Part shown: positions 9,774-20,557 of the stretch, in pieces
Layout of the letters: every line of letters starts with the position of its first letter
Position numbering within the stretch: position 1 is the first letter of the stretch
Source of the DNA: Syntrophomonas palmitatica JCM 14374
GTDB lineage: Bacteria; Bacillota; Syntrophomonadia; Syntrophomonadales; Syntrophomonadaceae
Length of the DNA: 64,000 nt
NCBI RefSeq assembly: GCF_001311885.1
Contig: NZ_BBCE01000015.1
Coordinates: 1-64,000 of the forward strand
Direction: 5' to 3'
Translations under genes and position numbers: made by a program
Notes under the pieces: model-generated
Seen by the model: only the letters and a program-made list of their open reading frames with translations
Database searches by the model: none
Told to the model about the DNA's origin: nothing

Positions 9774-11612
9774 TTAAACGATGGTGATTCGGTATTCTTT
9801 CAACCAGAAATCAATTTGCACCAGGTACGCTAATAATTGAGGCGCATTCATAAGCTGGCCAAACCAGGGTATATCGGTATCCCTCCTAACTGAAAGGGCC
9901 AGGTCACGTACTGTTTCTGAATTAATTAAAGGCAATATAGGCGAAGTGGGATCATCAAGTATAGATAAAATCAGCCCCCTGACCGCTGCAATAAAAGAAG
10001 GGTTATGTGTTTTAGGGTAAGGGCTTTTTTCCCTCCACAGTACATCTTCAGGAAGTATGCCCTTTAAGGCCAGCCTTAACAGCCCCTTTTCCCGGTTATT
10101 ATAATTTTTCATCGTCCAGGGCACGTTCCATACATATTCCACCAGCCTGTGATCACAAAAAGGCACACGCAGTTCTAACCCTGCTGCCATACTCATCCGG
10201 TCTTTCCGGTCTAACAGAGTAGGCATCCATCGCGTTAAATTCAAATAAAACAATTCCCGCATTTGCGCATCTATGGGTTCATCCTCTGCCAGGCGAGGCG
10301 TCTCTTCAATAGCTTCTCGATATCTTTGGGTTACATACTCCTCTGCTTTAATCAAGCGGATCAGATCTTTTGAATATAATTTCGTGCGTATATCCAGGCG
10401 TTGAGACCAGGGAAACAAATTCTTTGCAGATGTATTATAAAACCACGGATATCCTCCAAAAACCTCATCCGCACATTCCCCTGAGATACCGACAGTTGCT
10501 TGATTTTTAATCCAACGGCTGAATAACCACAGGGATGAATCTATATCTGTCATACCCGGCAAATCGCGGGCAATTACAGCGGGAAAGAGAGATTCGACCA
10601 GTTCGGGTGTATCAATTAAATAGGAAGCGTGCCTGGTTCCCAGATATTCTGATACCTTGTTAACCCAGGGGGCGTCAGCATGAGGCTGAAATCTGCCGGC
10701 TTTGAAATACTGGTCGTTACCAACATAATCAACGGAAAAGGTTTTTATAGCTTCCTGATTTTCATTTCTATATACCTCTGATGCCACCGCGGTAATAGCG
10801 CTGGAATCCAGCCCTCCAGACAACAGTGCACATAACGGTACATCTGATATTAACTGGCGTTTTATTGCATCAAAAACTAATTCTTTAACTGTATCTACGG
10901 TCTGTTCAAAACTGTCTTCATGAGTATGACTGTTCAGAGACCAATATTGCCGGGATCTTATTCCTTTTTGGTCAACATGCATATAGTTACCGGGTTTTAA
11001 TTCATGTATTCCTGAAAAAACTCCATGTCCAGGTGTGCGGGCGGGTCCTAAAGCAAATATTTCCGCCAAGCCTTCCTGGTTGACCCTGGCAGATACCAGC
11101 GGATGTGAAAGGATTGCCTTTATCTCGGAAGCAAAGAGGAATGAACCGCCTTTTTGCCAGTAAAATAAAGGCTTAACCCCTAAACGGTCTCTGGCCAAAA
11201 ACAGCCGTTTTCTATCATCATCCCAGATAGCAAAGGCAAAAATACCGTTCAGCTTATAAACGCATTTTTCCCCCCATTCGATATAGGCTTTGAGAAGCAC
11301 CTCGGTGTCAGACCAGCCCTCGAAATTATAGCCTTTGCCGGTCAATACCTGCCGGATATCTTCGGTATTATATAATTCGCCGTTATAAACCAGGGTATAT
11401 TTATAATTACCATTTGCAGAAACCATGGGTTGTTTGCCGCCCTCTGGATCAACCACTACCAGGCGGCGGTGTCCCAGAGCAGCCTGTTCACTGAACCAAA
11501 AGCCTTCAGCATCCGGGCCTCGGTGAACAAGCTGATCTGCCATGTTTTTAATTATTTCCATAACATCTTCAGATCGATCCTTAAAACCAACCCAGCCAAC
11601 AATTCCGCACAT
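9774..11612 (-). CDS. asnB: Asparagine synthetase, glutamine-hydrolysing
   Basis: A 612-residue AsnB. It starts MCGIVGWVGF, so Cys2 is the glutaminase nucleophile. The N-terminal Ntn-hydrolase domain (to about 200) shows MVSANGNYKYTLVYNGELYN and SDTEVLL. The synthetase domain has the PP-loop ALLSGGLDSSAI and GECADEVFGGYPWF, with RMSMAAGLELRVPFCDHRL near the end. It transfers the glutamine amide to aspartate. Start ATG at 11612 has GGGAGGG upstream. A strong hairpin and a possible promoter lie in its leader. It closes the amtB-asnB-nadE segment of the nitrogen block. Confidence 0.95.
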   Translation of the reverse strand: MCGIVGWVGFKDRSEDVMEIIKNMADQLVHRGPDAEGFWFSEQAALGHRRLVVVDPEGGKQPMVSANGNYKYTLVYNGELYNTEDIRQVLTGKGYNFEGWSDTEVLLKAYIEWGEKCVYKLNGIFAFAIWDDDRKRLFLARDRLGVKPLFYWQKGGSFLFASEIKAILSHPLVSARVNQEGLAEIFALGPARTPGHGVFSGIHELKPGNYMHVDQKGIRSRQYWSLNSHTHEDSFEQTVDTVKELVFDAIKRQLISDVPLCALLSGGLDSSAITAVASEVYRNENQEAIKTFSVDYVGNDQYFKAGRFQPHADAPWVNKVSEYLGTRHASYLIDTPELVESLFPAVIARDLPGMTDIDSSLWLFSRWIKNQATVGISGECADEVFGGYPWFYNTSAKNLFPWSQRLDIRTKLYSKDLIRLIKAEEYVTQRYREAIEETPRLAEDEPIDAQMRELFYLNLTRWMPTLLDRKDRMSMAAGLELRVPFCDHRLVEYVWNVPWTMKNYNNREKGLLRLALKGILPEDVLWREKSPYPKTHNPSFIAAVRGLILSILDDPTSPILPLINSETVRDLALSVRRDTDIPWFGQLMNAPQLLAYLVQIDFWLKEYRITIV

Positions 11613-11632
11613 TTATTATTGCCCTCCCAATA

Positions 11633-11677
11633 AAAGGCGCTCTGATAAAGCCTTGCGGCCATTATCAGAGCGCCTTT
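11633..11677 (-). terminator. Terminator-like hairpin in the asnB leader
   Basis: A 16-bp perfect inverted repeat: arms 11633-11648 and 11662-11677, extended inwards by GCC/GGC closing a GCAA tetraloop. On the minus strand it is followed by TTTTATT and then at once by the asnB Shine-Dalgarno site. It therefore terminates amtB transcripts or attenuates asnB. Confidence 0.75.
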
Positions 11678-11698
11678 GCTCAAATCATCACCAGTGTT

Positions 11699-11727
11699 AT
11701 TATATGGCGGGAGGGCTTATTTGTTTA
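11699..11727 (-). promoter_or_regulatory. Possible asnB promoter
   Basis: Minus-strand TAAACA (11727-11722), 17 bp, then TATAAT (11704-11699). The -10 is perfect and the -35 matches at four of six positions. Transcription would begin near 11692, so the downstream hairpin would be inside the asnB leader. Confidence 0.4.
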
Positions 11728-11757
11728 CAAGTATATTTTTGTTTGGCTTGGGCAGAA

Positions 11758-13100
11758 TTATATCTGCAGTGAACTCATTTCCCCATAGTAATATGCGTCT
11801 TCCCCATGCTGGGTAATGTCTAAACCAGTTTCTTCCTCTTCTTCCGATACCCGCAGGGGTGCAAACCAGCTTAAAACTTTAAGTATAATAAATGTAGCCA
11901 GGGATGCGAAAGCAATGGTAGCCGCGACCGCGATCAGCTGCACTAATAGCTGGTGGGGATTGCCGTATAATAATCCATCATATCCTGCGGGGTTAATTCC
12001 GGCAGATGAGAATACCCCGGTAGCTAGAGCTCCGAATATTCCGCCCACCCCGTGAATGCCAAATGCATCGAGAGAATCGTCATATCCCAGCTTGAATTTC
12101 ATTTTACTTACCGCAAAATAACATAACGGTCCTACAATAAGTCCCATTAAAAGTGAGCTAACTGGGCTTACAAACCCTGCCGCCGGTGTTATGGCCACCA
12201 GACCTGCGACTACACCACTGGCAACCCCCAGAGAAGTTGGTTTGCATGATGTATCCACTCCGCTGCTGCCCAACTTATAGCCCCCGCTGCAGCACAGGTA
12301 TTGGTTACCAGGAAAGCGTGGCCAGCCAATCCATTAGCTCCCAGAGCGCTGCCGGCATTAAAACCGAACCATCCAAACCATAGAAGACCTGCTCCCAGCA
12401 TAGTGAAAGGCAGATTATGCGGCGTCATAGGCTCAGTCTTGGCTGCATGCCGTTTACCAAGGATTAAACAGGCGACTAACCCGGAAATACCAGAGCTGAT
12501 ATGAACTACCGTGCCACCGGCAAAATCTAACGCTCCCAGATTGCGCAGCCAGCCGTCTGCACCCCAAACCCAGTGAGCCAGCGGGTCATATACCAGAGTA
12601 GTCCATAAAAGCACAAAGGCTACAAAAATCGGAAAACGCAGTCTTTCCGCAAAGGCTCCCGAAATTAAAGCAACCGTTATAATTGCAAACATTAACTGAA
12701 ACAGAACAAATACGTGATGAGGAATAGTCGCTGCATAAGCAGGGTTAGGATCTCCGGTTATTCCTCTCATCCCCAGCCACTGCAGACCTCCGATAAAGTG
12801 ATGGATATCAGGTCCAAATCCCAGGGTATAACCAATTATCACCCATTGCGCTGATACCAGGGCCATGGCGGTGAAACACTGCATAATTATGCTCAGTACA
12901 TTCTTTTTTCGAACCATTCCCCCATAAAAAAGCGCTAATCCGGGTGTCATAATCATCACCAGGGCTGTACAGATAATAATAAAGGCTGTATCCCCGGTAT
13001 CAATAGCGGGCGCATCCGCTGCTGCGGCTGTAACAGGAAGCCCCAATATTGATACCGTCAACAATATTAGCAACACCATCCATTTGCATTTTATTGTCAT
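11758..13100 (-). CDS. amtB: Ammonium transporter (frameshifted in this sequence)
   Basis: A 447-residue Amt/Mep ammonium channel. It has a signal-like first helix (MVLLILLTVSILGLPVTAAAA), then ALFYGGMVRKKNVLS, FAGGTVVHISSG and LLWFGWFGFNAGSA in the first frame, and SLGVASGVVAGLVAITPAAGFV, FGIHGVGGIFGALATGVF in the second. About eleven membrane helices are present. The frame is lost near 12250: inserting one G to read HHGKPTSLGVASG restores it. The last 30 residues (SEEEEETGLDITQHGEDAYY) are the usual cytoplasmic tail. It follows glnK, the universal partner that plugs the channel when nitrogen is sufficient. Confidence 0.93.
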
Positions 13101-13187
13101 TTTATCCCCTCATTTCTATATGGATTTTTGTAAGGAATTCAAGTTATCGCAACATCTAAATGTGTAAAAATCAAAAGAATAAAAAAA

Positions 13188-13223
13188 CGCTTACGTTTAG
13201 GGATGTATCCCTTTTAATAAGCG
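13188..13223 (-). terminator. Intrinsic terminator between glnK and amtB
   Basis: Minus-strand hairpin with outer stem CGCTTA/TAAGCG and inner stem AGGGA/TCCCT, followed by seven T residues (13187-13181). It would end most glnK transcripts and reduce amtB expression, or act as a regulated attenuator. Confidence 0.75.
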
Positions 13224-13252
13224 CCATTGCTTATATAGAGTTATTGTTTTTT

Positions 13253-13591
13253 CTATAATGCTGCTCCGCCTTCTTCGCGGGTACTGATACGAATAATCCT
13301 TTCCACTGGATAGACAAAAATTTTGCCGTCCCCTTTTTTACCGGTTTTACAAATGTTGAGAATTTGCGATATTACATTCTCAACCGATTCATCCTGGCAA
13401 ACAATTTCCAGTTTAACTTTGGGAAACAAATCAACCGAATGTTCCTGCCCTCGATAATAATGTTTTTCGGCTGTTTGCAATCCTCGTCCTTTGACATCAT
13501 AAATAGTCATTCCTCGGATACCGATCTTATCCAGAGCTGATTTAACCTCTTCTAGTTTAGTAGGCCTGATAATTGCCTCAATTTTTTTCAC
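13253..13591 (-). CDS. glnK: Nitrogen regulatory protein P-II
   Basis: A 112-residue P-II protein that reads 2-oxoglutarate and ATP/ADP and binds AmtB. The start is the GTG at 13591, with AAGGAGGTAG eight bases upstream; starting further upstream adds an atypical tail. The protein begins VKKIEAIIRPTKLEEVK. The T-loop contains GRGLQTAEKHYYRGQEH with a tyrosine at the modification position. The B and C loops (TGKKGDGKIFVYPVERIIRI) are complete. It heads glnK-amtB, the standard pair, and has a strong terminator-like hairpin between its probable promoter and its start. Confidence 0.95.
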   Translation of the reverse strand: MKKIEAIIRPTKLEEVKSALDKIGIRGMTIYDVKGRGLQTAEKHYYRGQEHSVDLFPKVKLEIVCQDESVENVISQILNICKTGKKGDGKIFVYPVERIIRISTREEGGAAL

Positions 13592-13654
13592 TCCAACTAC
13601 CTCCTTCTTTTTCGAATAAGGAAGATGATTAAAAGTTATTGGCAAAAAACAAAA

Positions 13655-13699
13655 AAGGAGTTTACCGCTTTCCTGGCCACAGAAAGCAATAAACTCCTT
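13655..13699 (-). terminator. Strong terminator between carB-dapF and glnK
   Basis: Minus-strand hairpin with arms AAGGAGTTTA/TAAACTCCTT (13699-13690 and 13664-13655), an inner GCTTTC/GAAAGC stem, then TTTTTTGTTTTTTG. It lies 124 bp after the carB fusion stop and 64 bp before the glnK start, so it ends the car transcript. A possible promoter, TTGTTA-17 bp-TATATA, lies upstream of it at about 13716-13744; if used for glnK, the hairpin would be a leader attenuator. Confidence 0.8.
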
Positions 13700-13822
13700 C
13701 GTTTATTTTCTGCCCATATATAACTTTACAATGCAAGTATAACAAGACACATATTATTCGTAAATAGATTGAGCCAGATTATATTGTATACCTCATCAAG
13801 CGGTTGTTAATGAACTGGATTA

Positions 13823-16800
13823 TTATATTCCCACTGTTCCTGTAAAAACCATCTCTGGTTTTCCGGTCATAAAAACTGTATCCTCAGTATATTTAACTAT
13901 CAGGCTGCCGCCTTTGAGTTTAACCACTATATGTTGATTTTTATTGCAATAGCCGTTAAGAACCGCGGCAACCACAGCAGCACAGGCGCTGGTTCCGGCT
14001 GATAAAGTTTCACCGTTTCCGCGTTCCCAAACCCGCATTTTTATAGTATTCGGATCAATAACCGTTACGAATTCCAAATTCACTCTTTCTGGAAACAGAT
14101 CTGCATATTCAAAAGCCGAGCCAATTTCATTCAAATCTATGTTTTCCAGACTCTCGGTGAAGAGAACACAATGCGGGTTTCCCATGGACACGCAGGTTAT
14201 ACGATAATCCCGCCCGGCGATTGTGACGGGTTTATTAATAATTACCTCACCTGGCAGCCGTACAGGAATCTCTTCGGGCTTAAGCCGGGCCGGACCCATA
14301 TCCACACAGACTGAATTTACCCTGTCATTCTGCACATAAAGTTTCAGTTTTTTTATCCCGCTGAGGGTTTCTATGCAAATCTCGTCTTTGACAGCGATTT
14401 TATGGTCGTACAGGTAAGCTCCGATGCAAACAAGGGCATTGCCGCTGATTTTGCTTTCGCTGCCATCCACATTGAACATCTCCATTCTGGCATCTGCCTT
14501 ATCTGAAGGGCAGATCAACACCATTCCATCACAACCGATTCCATAATGCCTATCAGATAAATATACACTCAAGGATTCCGGGCTGATTACATTCTGATGA
14601 AAACAGTTGAAATAAATGTAATCATTGCCGCAGGACTGCATTTTGCTAAAGTTAAGCTGCAGCCGTTCACTGCGCAGGTTATTGATATCTACCAACTCTG
14701 TATTGCTCTGGGAATAACGGCTTTTTAGGCTGTTGGCCAGGGCATTTGCCGTATCCAACGAGGTTAGACAAGGAATGGCACGTTCCACTGCCAAACGCCG
14801 GATTTTTACGCTGTCCCGGCTGGGCAGCCGCCCCTTGGAGGATGTGGAAATAATATAATTGAATGTGCCGCTCTCCAAAAGTGTCTGGATATTATCGTTA
14901 TCCGCTTCATGTATCTTCTTGACCGTGATTACCTGCAAACCAGCTTGTTCTAATAACTTGGCTGTTCCGCGAGTAGCATACAAGGTGAAACCTAACTCAG
15001 CATATTTTTTAGCGATATCAACAATTTCGGCTTTATCACTATCCCTTACAGTAATAAGGACTCCGCCTTGTTTCACCATCTTGTAACCGGCCGCGGCCAG
15101 TCCCTTATACAGAGCTTCAGCTAAAGTCTTGCCAATACCCAGAACTTCACCGGTGGATTTCATCTCTGGCCCCAGATGCACATCCACATCTATCAATTTT
15201 TCGAACGAAAATACCGGTACTTTGACGGCGATATATGGAGCGTCTTATACAGCCCCGTACCATAGCCCATGTCTTTTAATTTTTCGCCCAGCATGCTCTG
15301 GAGGCCAGTTCAACCATCGGCACTCCGGTAACCTTGCTGATATAGGGTATTGTTCGCGAGGAACGAGGATTTACTTCGATTACATATATTTCTCCTGCAT
15401 GAATGAGATACTGAATATTTATCAGTCCCTGGGTATTCAGAGCCAGAGCTATTTTTTTAGAATAGGATATCACCTGTTCAATTATTTCCCCGCTCAGGTT
15501 GAAGGCAGGATATACGGCGATAGAATCGCCGGAGTGGATACCGGCCCGCTCAATATGTTCCATGATGCCAGGGATGAGGATATCTTCGCCATCACAGATG
15601 GCATCTACTTCAACTTCTATGCCCATCAAATATTTATCAATCAGGACCGGATTTTCAATATTATAAGATAAAATAATGTCCATATATTCTTTTATGTCAT
15701 CATCATTGAAGGCAATTATCATATTTTGCCCGCCCAGAACATAAGAAGGCCGCATCAGCACCGGATATTCAAGCTTGTTGGCAGCATGCAGAGCTTCAGG
15801 GGTGTTCATTACCGTATATCCCTGGGGACGTTTGAGGGACAAGCTTTCCAGCAAACCATCAAAACGCTCTCTATCCTCGGCAGCGTCTATGCTATCTGCT
15901 GGTGTGCCCAGTATTTTAACCCCCTGGGCTTCCAGAAATCTGGTTAACTTGATTGCCGTCTGTCCTCCGAATGAAACCACTACGCCGTAAGGCTGTTCGG
16001 TATGAATAACATTCATAACATCTTCATTAGTAAGAGGTTCAAAATACAGGCGATCAGCGGTATCAAAATCTGTAGATACAGTTTCCGGGTTGTTGTTGAT
16101 GATAACAACGTCATAACCTGCTTTTTGCAGCGCCCATACACAATGCACAGACGCGTAATCAAACTCTATGCCCTGACCGATACGTATAGGTCCGGACCCC
16201 AAAACTATAATAGTTTTATTGCCGGTATTTCTTGATCGAATGAATTGTTCAGCTTCATTGACCTCATCATAGGTAGAATAAAAATATGGTGTCTCAGCCT
16301 CAAATTCAGCCGCGCAGGTATCCACCATTTTATAAACGGCATGCAGGGGCCGCTTAATACTGTCACCGGAAATCTGTGCGATGACTATATCTGGATAGCC
16401 GAGTTTTTTGGCATTATGATACAATTCTTGTGTCAGGGGGCCAACAGCCAGATTTCGTTCCAGTGACGCCAGGTTAGCCAGTTTATGCAGAAACCAAGGA
16501 TCAACCGCGGTCAATTTGTGAATATCATCAACTGCAATACCTCTGTGCAGGGCTTCAAAAATTACGAAAAGCCTTTCATCATCACAATTAGCCAGCAATG
16601 CTTTAATCTGTTCATTATTGAGTTCCTTAAGTTTGGGCAGGTTAAGACTATTAAGAGAAATCTCCGCTCCCCTTACAGCTTTCATAATAGCCTGTTCAAA
16701 GCTCGTTCCGATGGCCATTACCTCACCGGTGGCCTTCATTTGCGTACCAAGGGTGCGCTTGGCGTAAACAAATTTATCAAAAGGCCACTTGGGCAGTTTG

Positions 16801-17864
16801 ACAACTACATAATCCAGGGCCGGTTCAAAACAGGCATAGGTCTTTCCGGTTACAGCGTTTTTAATCTCATCCAGCGTGTATCCCACCGCTATTTTGGCTG
16901 CTACCTTGGCAATCGGATATCCGGTAGCTTTGGAAGCCAGAGCCGAGGAACGAGAGACTCTGGGGTTAACTTCAATTACAGCATATGCAAAACTATCTGG
17001 ATGTAAAGCAAACTGACAGTTGCAGCCGCCTTCCACTTCCAGTGCGTTAATAATATTTAAGGCTGCCGAACGCAGCATCTGATATTCTTTATCCGCAAGG
17101 GTTACTGCGGGGGCGATAACGATGCTATCGCCGGTATGCACGCCTACAGGATCAAAGTTTTCCATGCTGCAGACGGTTATGGCATTGCCCAAACGGTCCC
17201 GCATCACTTCAAATTCTATCTCTTTCCATCCTGCAATACATTGTTCTACAAGGATCTGGTTAATGGGTGAAATCCTCAGTCCCTGGGCGGCGGTTTCCCG
17301 CAGTTCCTTTTCGTTATGGGCAATACCCCCGCCTGTTCCTCCCAGGGTAAAGGCGGGGCGAACAATTACGGGATATGAAATCTCTTCGGCAAATGCCAGG
17401 GCTGAGGGGATATCGTTCACTACCAGAGACGGAACAACCGGTTCGCCAATAGACATCATGGTATCCTTGAACATCTGCCTGTCTTCGGCTTTGTCAATGG
17501 TAGAAGGATTTGCGCCCAGTAACCTTACCCCATGCTGTTCCAGAAAACCTTCTTTGGCTAACTGCATGGATAAGGTCAGGCCGGTTTGTCCGCCAAGGGT
17601 AGACAGAATGCTGTCCGGGCGTTCCTTAATAATTATCCTTTTAATGGTGTCCAATGTTAAAGGTTCGATGTAGATATGGTCGGCCATAACCTTGTCGGTC
17701 ATAATCGTAGCGGGATTAGAATTCACTAAAACTACTTCGAGGCCTTCTTCTTTTAAGGCCCGGCAGGCTTGAGTCCCGGCATAGTCAAATTCAGCCGCCT
17801 GGCCTATTACAATAGGCCCTGAGCCAATTACCAGCACTTTTTTGATTTCTTGATTTAGCGTCAT
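13823..17864 (-). CDS. carB: Carbamoyl-phosphate synthase large subunit fused to a DapF-like domain (two frameshifts in this sequence)
   Basis: A fusion of about 1,347 residues. Residues 1-1063 are a full CarB: two ATP-grasp halves ([40 protein letters not shown]) and the MGS-like allosteric domain ([20 protein letters not shown]). Two single-base losses between 15190 and 15290 break the frame; adding one C at each of two places restores [31 protein letters not shown]. With no stop and no usable start, the frame runs on into about 275 residues of DapF fold ([19 protein letters not shown]). Both DapF catalytic cysteines are gone: the usual MCGN is ISGN, and ACGTGACA is SAGTSACA. Epimerase activity is therefore unlikely. 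carB starts at ATG 17864, overlapping the carA stop by ATGA. Confidence 0.9.
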
Positions 17865-18942
17865 TTTGAGCACTCCTTCATAAGATCAATAAATTGATCG
17901 AACAAAAAGCTGGTATCTTTAGGACCTGCTGAGGCCTCGGGGTGAAACTGGGTTGAAAAAGCGGGCATATTGAGATATTCGATACCTTCACAGGTACCGT
18001 CATTAACATTGGCAAAACTTATAGTGGCTATATCAGGAAGGGTATCTGACACAACCGCATAGCCATGATTCTGGCTGGTTATATATATACTGCCGGTTTT
18101 AATGTATTTAACAGGCTGGTTGGCGCCACGATGTCCGTATTTAAGTTTAGCGGTTTGTGCTCCCTGTGATAAAGCCAACAGCTGATGACCCAGCAAATGC
18201 CAAAAATAGGTATTCCTGATGTACACAATCTGGCCATCTGTTCGATTATTTCTACATTATCCGCTGGATCGCCAGGCCCGTTAGAAAGCATAATTCCATC
18301 CGGTTTTAATTTTATAATATCATCGGCACTGGTGCGCGCAGGGATAACAATTACTTCACATCCCCGTTTCGCCAGCTCGCGGCGGATATTTTCCTTGGCG
18401 CCAAAATCCCACAGCACTACTCTGAATCCGCCGGGATCGCCTTTGTAAACTGAAATTTCGTTAGTACTCATAGCCTCAACAGCATTAATTATCCGGTAGT
18501 TTTTTATTTCAATCATTATTTCATCAAGTTTATCAAGGCTGTTAGTAATTTTAGCATTCATAACCCCAACCTCCCGGATAACCTTGGTTAGCTCCCGGGT
18601 GTCAATTCCATAAACGCCAACGATATTATGAAGCTTTAGGAAGGTGTCAAGTTCACCATCACTGCGAAAATTAGAGGGGACTTGACACCACTCCCGCACA
18701 ATATAGGCTTTAATTTTGGGTGAAGGGCTTTCAAAATCTGAGGGAATGATGCCGTAGTTTCCAATCAGAGGAAAGGTTTGCACTACAATCTGTCCATAAT
18801 AGCTGGGGTCAGTCAATGTTTCCAAATACCCGGTCATTCCGGTTGTAAAGACAATCTCTCCCAGTGCCTCCCCTTCTGCTCCAAATGGCTTACCTGTAAA
18901 TATCTGACCGTTTTCCAGAACTATAAAACTGTTTTGGCTCAT
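17861..18942 (-). CDS. carA: Carbamoyl-phosphate synthase small subunit (frameshifted in this sequence)
   Basis: A 360-residue glutaminase subunit feeding ammonia to CarB for arginine and pyrimidine synthesis. The N-terminal domain ([40 protein letters not shown]) is intact. The class I glutaminase follows: [14 protein letters not shown], then the nucleophile cysteine in [13 protein letters not shown], and the His-Glu pair in [12 protein letters not shown]. The nucleophile motif is where the frame breaks (near 18190): TGCTGGG should read TGCCTGGG. Overlap with carB is ATGA. Start ATG at 18942. Confidence 0.93.
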
Positions 18943-19013
18943 CCCTGACGACTCCTTCTCGTTTAACGATCCGAACAGCTATTATTCTTCCATAAATAAT
19001 AATCTTGATTGAT

Positions 19014-20496
19014 TTATTTAATAAAACTGCAACCGGTTAAGTATTTATCCACCGCGCGGGCGCAAGTTTGCCTTCCTGAATCGCCCAAACGACCAGGCTT
19101 TGCCCCATGCGCATGTCACCGGCCACAAATACTTTTTCGGTGCTGGTCTCAAATTTGCCAAATTCGGCCAGTACGTTGGTTTTTCCATCCCGTCTCAGAT
19201 TCAATTCATCCGGGAGAGTGTCTTCCGGTCCGATAAAACCTAAAGCTATAAGTACCAGTTCTGCGGGCCAGACCTTTTCACTGCCGGGTACCTTAACAGG
19301 CTCCAAAATACCATTAGTATTTTTAAACCAGTTATATCAACCGTATGCACCGCTTGCACCTCTCCCTGGCTATTACCAGAGATTTTTTGCGTTGAGATCA
19401 GATAATGCCGCGGGTCGCTGCCACTGACGCTGATGGCTTCAGCCTGGCCATAGTCAATTTTTTGCCTTTTGGGCCACTCCGGCCAGGGATTGGATGATTT
19501 AATGCGTCGGTCCGGCGGTTCAGGCATGATTTCAAACTGATGAACACTCCTGCAGTTTTGGCGGATAGCTGCAGCCACACAATCGGTTCCAGTATCACCG
19601 CCGCCAATGATTATAACATTTTTTATCTGCCGCGTTGATATAATGATTGTCTGAATCATCAGCATTCAGCAGACTCCGTGTGCTTCCTATAAGATAGTCC
19701 AGAGCCAAATGCACTCCCTTAAGTTCGCTTCCTTCCACATTCAGCTGCCTGGCCTTTCGTGCTCCGGCGCAGAGAACCACGCATCATATTTAGCCACCAG
19801 TTCTTGGGCGGGCAGGTCTTTGCCAATATCAGTGCTGAGAATAAACTTAATCCCTGATTCCCGCATGTAACCTATACGCCTGTCGATAATGATTTTATCC
19901 AGTTTCATGTTGGGAATTCCGTACATCATTAATCCGCCTGGCCGGTCATCCCTTTCATAAACGGTTACATCATGACCGACCGCATTGAGGTAATAAGCCG
20001 CAGACAAACCGGCCGGACCTGATCCTACTACCGCAACCCTATAACCTGTCGGGGCAGCTTTGCTTGTTTTTACCCAACCCTCAGCAAAAGCTTTCTCGAT
20101 AATCTCAAATTCAATGTTTTTAATTGTGACCGGGTCCCATTTATATCCTGCAGTACAAGCTCCTTCGCAGGGAGCGGGACATACACGCGCTGTGAATTCC
20201 GGGAAGGGATTAGTTCGCACCAGTCTTTGGTAGGCTTCTTCCCATTGGCCCTGGTACACCAGATCATTCCATTCCGGGATGAGATTATGCAGGGGACATC
20301 CTGATGTCATACCATTTAATATTACCCCGCTGTGGCAAAAAGGCACCCCGCAATTCATGCACCTGGCCGCTTGAGTGCTGACCACCGCTAAATCCTGGTG
20401 TGTTTTTATTTCATTCCAGTCCATAATTCGCTCTTGGGCGGGACGTTGGTCCGGATCGATTCTGGGGTAATCCATAAATCCAGTAGCTTTTCCCAT
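19014..20496 (-). CDS. gltD: Glutamate synthase small subunit (several frameshifts in this sequence)
   Basis: An NADPH-oxidising subunit of about 494 residues, spread over four frames. It opens [19 protein letters not shown], then an Fe-S region with cysteines in [29 protein letters not shown] and [14 protein letters not shown]. The first dinucleotide fold is [35 protein letters not shown] in family terms (the GSGPAG core is visible). The second is [13 protein letters not shown]. The frame shifts near 19775, 19640, 19305 and 19060. After the last, the true end reads [16 protein letters not shown] and stops at 19014. The start ATG at 20496 follows GGTGGGGGAG. It pairs with gltB 61 bp upstream. 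Confidence 0.9.
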
Positions 20497-20557
20497 ATTA
20501 CTCCCCCACCTCAGTCTCTTTCTCTCCGGTTTTTTATCCATTGGAATAGTAAATAGA

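Noticed and set aside
16485-17006. Long open frame antisense to carB (also 17122-17673)
   Set aside because: Shadow frames of a conserved gene; no ribosome site and no recognisable protein.
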